DNA of 64,000 bases from Cognatishimia sp. WU-CL00825. GTDB lineage: Bacteria > Pseudomonadota > Alphaproteobacteria > Rhodobacterales > Rhodobacteraceae. Location: positions 1 to 64,000 of the forward strand of contig NZ_BAABWX010000004.1 of assembly GCF_040364665.1 (NCBI RefSeq). The letters are read 5' to 3'. Position 1 is the stretch's first letter. Every line of letters begins with the position of its first letter. The translations under genes and the position numbers were made by a program. Below the pieces are notes generated by a model. The model made no database searches, had not been told where the DNA came from, and worked only from the letters and a program-made list of their open reading frames with translations. Below, piece after piece: positions 63,375 through 64,000 of this stretch.

Positions 63375-63494
63375 GGAATGTCCTTTGGGGGCAGGGATAA
63401 GGGGCCATGTCCTGTGTGACACGTGGGCCATGCCCAAACAAGTGCAGGTGCCTCTGAGCATTTTGGCAAAAAACACGAAATTCTTCAGGGCTGT

Positions 63495-63508
63495 TTGATC
63501 TGCGTCAA
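63495..63508. promoter_or_regulatory. FNR-type box TTGAT-CTGC-GTCAA
   Basis: It matches the FNR consensus with one changed base (GTCAA). It lies about 127 bp before the DUF1304 start and 288 bp before ccoG, so DUF1304 control is the nearer possibility. Confidence 0.6.
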
Positions 63509-63608
63509 TGTTTTAAGGGCTTTAAACTGCAATACATCCTCAGGAGACAGACAGACTTCGGCAGATTGCCAAGTGTCTGGAGGGTTGCTTAGTGGTTCGC
63601 CGCTGGGC

Positions 63609-63662
63609 AAAGGTGCCAGTCTCCCGTCCTGTTCGCGCGTTTCCGAGGAGGCTGGCACCTTT
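63609..63662. repeat. Inverted repeat AAAGGTGCCAG/CTGGCACCTTT
   Basis: Eleven-base perfect arms (63609-63619, 63652-63662) enclose a 32-nt loop that itself contains short complementary runs. It could be a structured small RNA, a terminator for a transcript entering the interval, or a binding site. Confidence 0.5.
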
Positions 63663-63727
63663 ATCATCCCCCATCTGATCCCGGTTCTAAATCCCTTAAT
63701 CATAAACATGTGTTTCAGACTCAGAAT

Positions 63728-63741
63728 TTGATACATGTCAA
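63728..63741. promoter_or_regulatory. FNR-type box before ccoG
   Basis: TTGAT-ACAT-GTCAA, one base off consensus, is centred 55 bp upstream of the ccoG GTG, a typical activating distance once a short leader is allowed for. Confidence 0.75.
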
Positions 63742-63789
63742 AGTTCGACCACGTCAGTTTTGCGACAAGTCGGTAAGATTTCCAGCAAG

Positions 63790-64000
63790 GTGAACGATTC
63801 TGTGACTGCCTCTGAAACCCCTCCCAGCCTCTATGCTGCCCGTGAACCGATTTTCCCCAAGCGCGTGTCCGGGACCTTTCGGTCGTTAAAATGGGTCATC
63901 ATGGCGGTGACCCTCGGCATTTATTACCTCGTGCCATGGATCCGCTGGGACCGCGGCCCCAGCCTGCCGGATCAGGCGGTTTTGGTGGATATGGCAAACC
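63790..64000 (+). CDS. ccoG: Cytochrome oxidase accessory protein CcoG (5' part)
   Basis: The first 70 codons of CcoG/FixG/RdxA run off the right edge. They read SLYAAREPIFPKRVSGTFRS followed by a membrane helix (LKWVIMAVTLGIYYLVPWIRWDRGP), which is the family start. CcoG is a polyferredoxin-like membrane protein needed for copper delivery to the cbb3 CuB centre. The start is GTG at 63790, preceded by AAGG; the ccoHIS genes usually follow, outside this window. Confidence 0.9.
   Translation, partial: MNDSVTASETPPSLYAAREPIFPKRVSGTFRSLKWVIMAVTLGIYYLVPWIRWDRGPSLPDQAVLVDMAN

Larger units (their letters stand above)
63375..63789. other. Regulatory interval before ccoG
   Basis: This 415-bp interval has no confident gene. 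It holds two FNR-type sites (63495 and 63728) and a long-arm hairpin (63609-63662). An 83-codon minus-strand open frame (63485-63736) covers both but lacks recognisable similarity, and one FNR site overlaps its start, so it is not called as a gene. Confidence 0.6.

Noticed and set aside
63485..63736. 83-codon minus-strand small gene
   Set aside because: No similarity recognised, an FNR-type site covers its start codon and it contains a long hairpin; better read as non-coding.

Overview
The window looks like core chromosome of an alphaproteobacterium of the Rhodobacteraceae (Roseobacter group). This rests on protein content and gene order rather than any database search: a ccoNOQP cbb3 oxidase operon beside a ccoG start, fnrL and hemN; an Mcl1-type malyl-CoA/methylmalyl-CoA lyase of the ethylmalonyl-CoA pathway; COQ9; DUF1013/TrcR; a yejABEF peptide transporter; and a FYDLN-acid (TIGR02300) protein. 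No species call is justified.

Layout. 0-1.3 kb: a decayed large serine recombinase abutting tRNA-Ala(GGC), the only clear mobile-element trace. 1.5-10 kb: FYDLN protein, zinc-protease-like gene, GntR and Lrp regulators, accA, a LysE exporter, mcl1, and a three-gene unit (dgcN, dgcA, D-amino-acid transaminase) that fits D-amino-acid/D-glutamate catabolism. 10-24 kb: galM, small conserved genes, pyk, rpmI-rplT, a desaturase, pheS, an ArsR/SRPBCC pair, pheT, LysR, methyltransferase, YtoQ, GST, mscL. 24-31 kb: mscS, an MsrQ-like protein, LysR/DUF1330, ald with a divergent Lrp regulator, a membrane protein, a second GST, rpsU. 31-41 kb: coq9, quinone oxidoreductase, PepSY membrane protein, RNase T2, trcR with a structured leader, AraC, recR, ebfC and dnaX. 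41-50 kb: ankyrin protein, tyrosine phosphatase, rsgA, SRP RNA (ffs), a CpdB-like esterase, nudC, pheA and a membrane cytochrome c. 50-56 kb: yejABEF. 56-64 kb: the oxygen-responsive cluster hemN, fnrL, uspA, ccoNOQP and the start of ccoG.

How the genes work together. The strongest regulatory picture is at the right end: FNR-type boxes lie between hemN and fnrL, between uspA and ccoN, and twice before ccoG. This suggests FnrL couples low oxygen to its own expression, anaerobic haem synthesis and the high-affinity oxidase. The dgcN-dgcA-dat unit could turn D-amino acids into L-glutamate by way of N-acetylglutamate. Translation genes (pheS, pheT, rpmI, rplT, rpsU, rsgA, ffs) and DNA maintenance genes (dnaX, ebfC, recR) are scattered among housekeeping metabolism.

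Less ordinary signals: a roughly 70-bp dispersed intergenic repeat in three copies with a co-varying hairpin; a compact multi-hairpin element just upstream of trcR; an intrinsic terminator inside the dgcN-dgcA interval; an RNase T2 with Gln where the family has catalytic Glu; and symmetric operator-like sites in several divergent promoters. No CRISPR array, intact insertion sequence, prophage or obvious defence island is visible.
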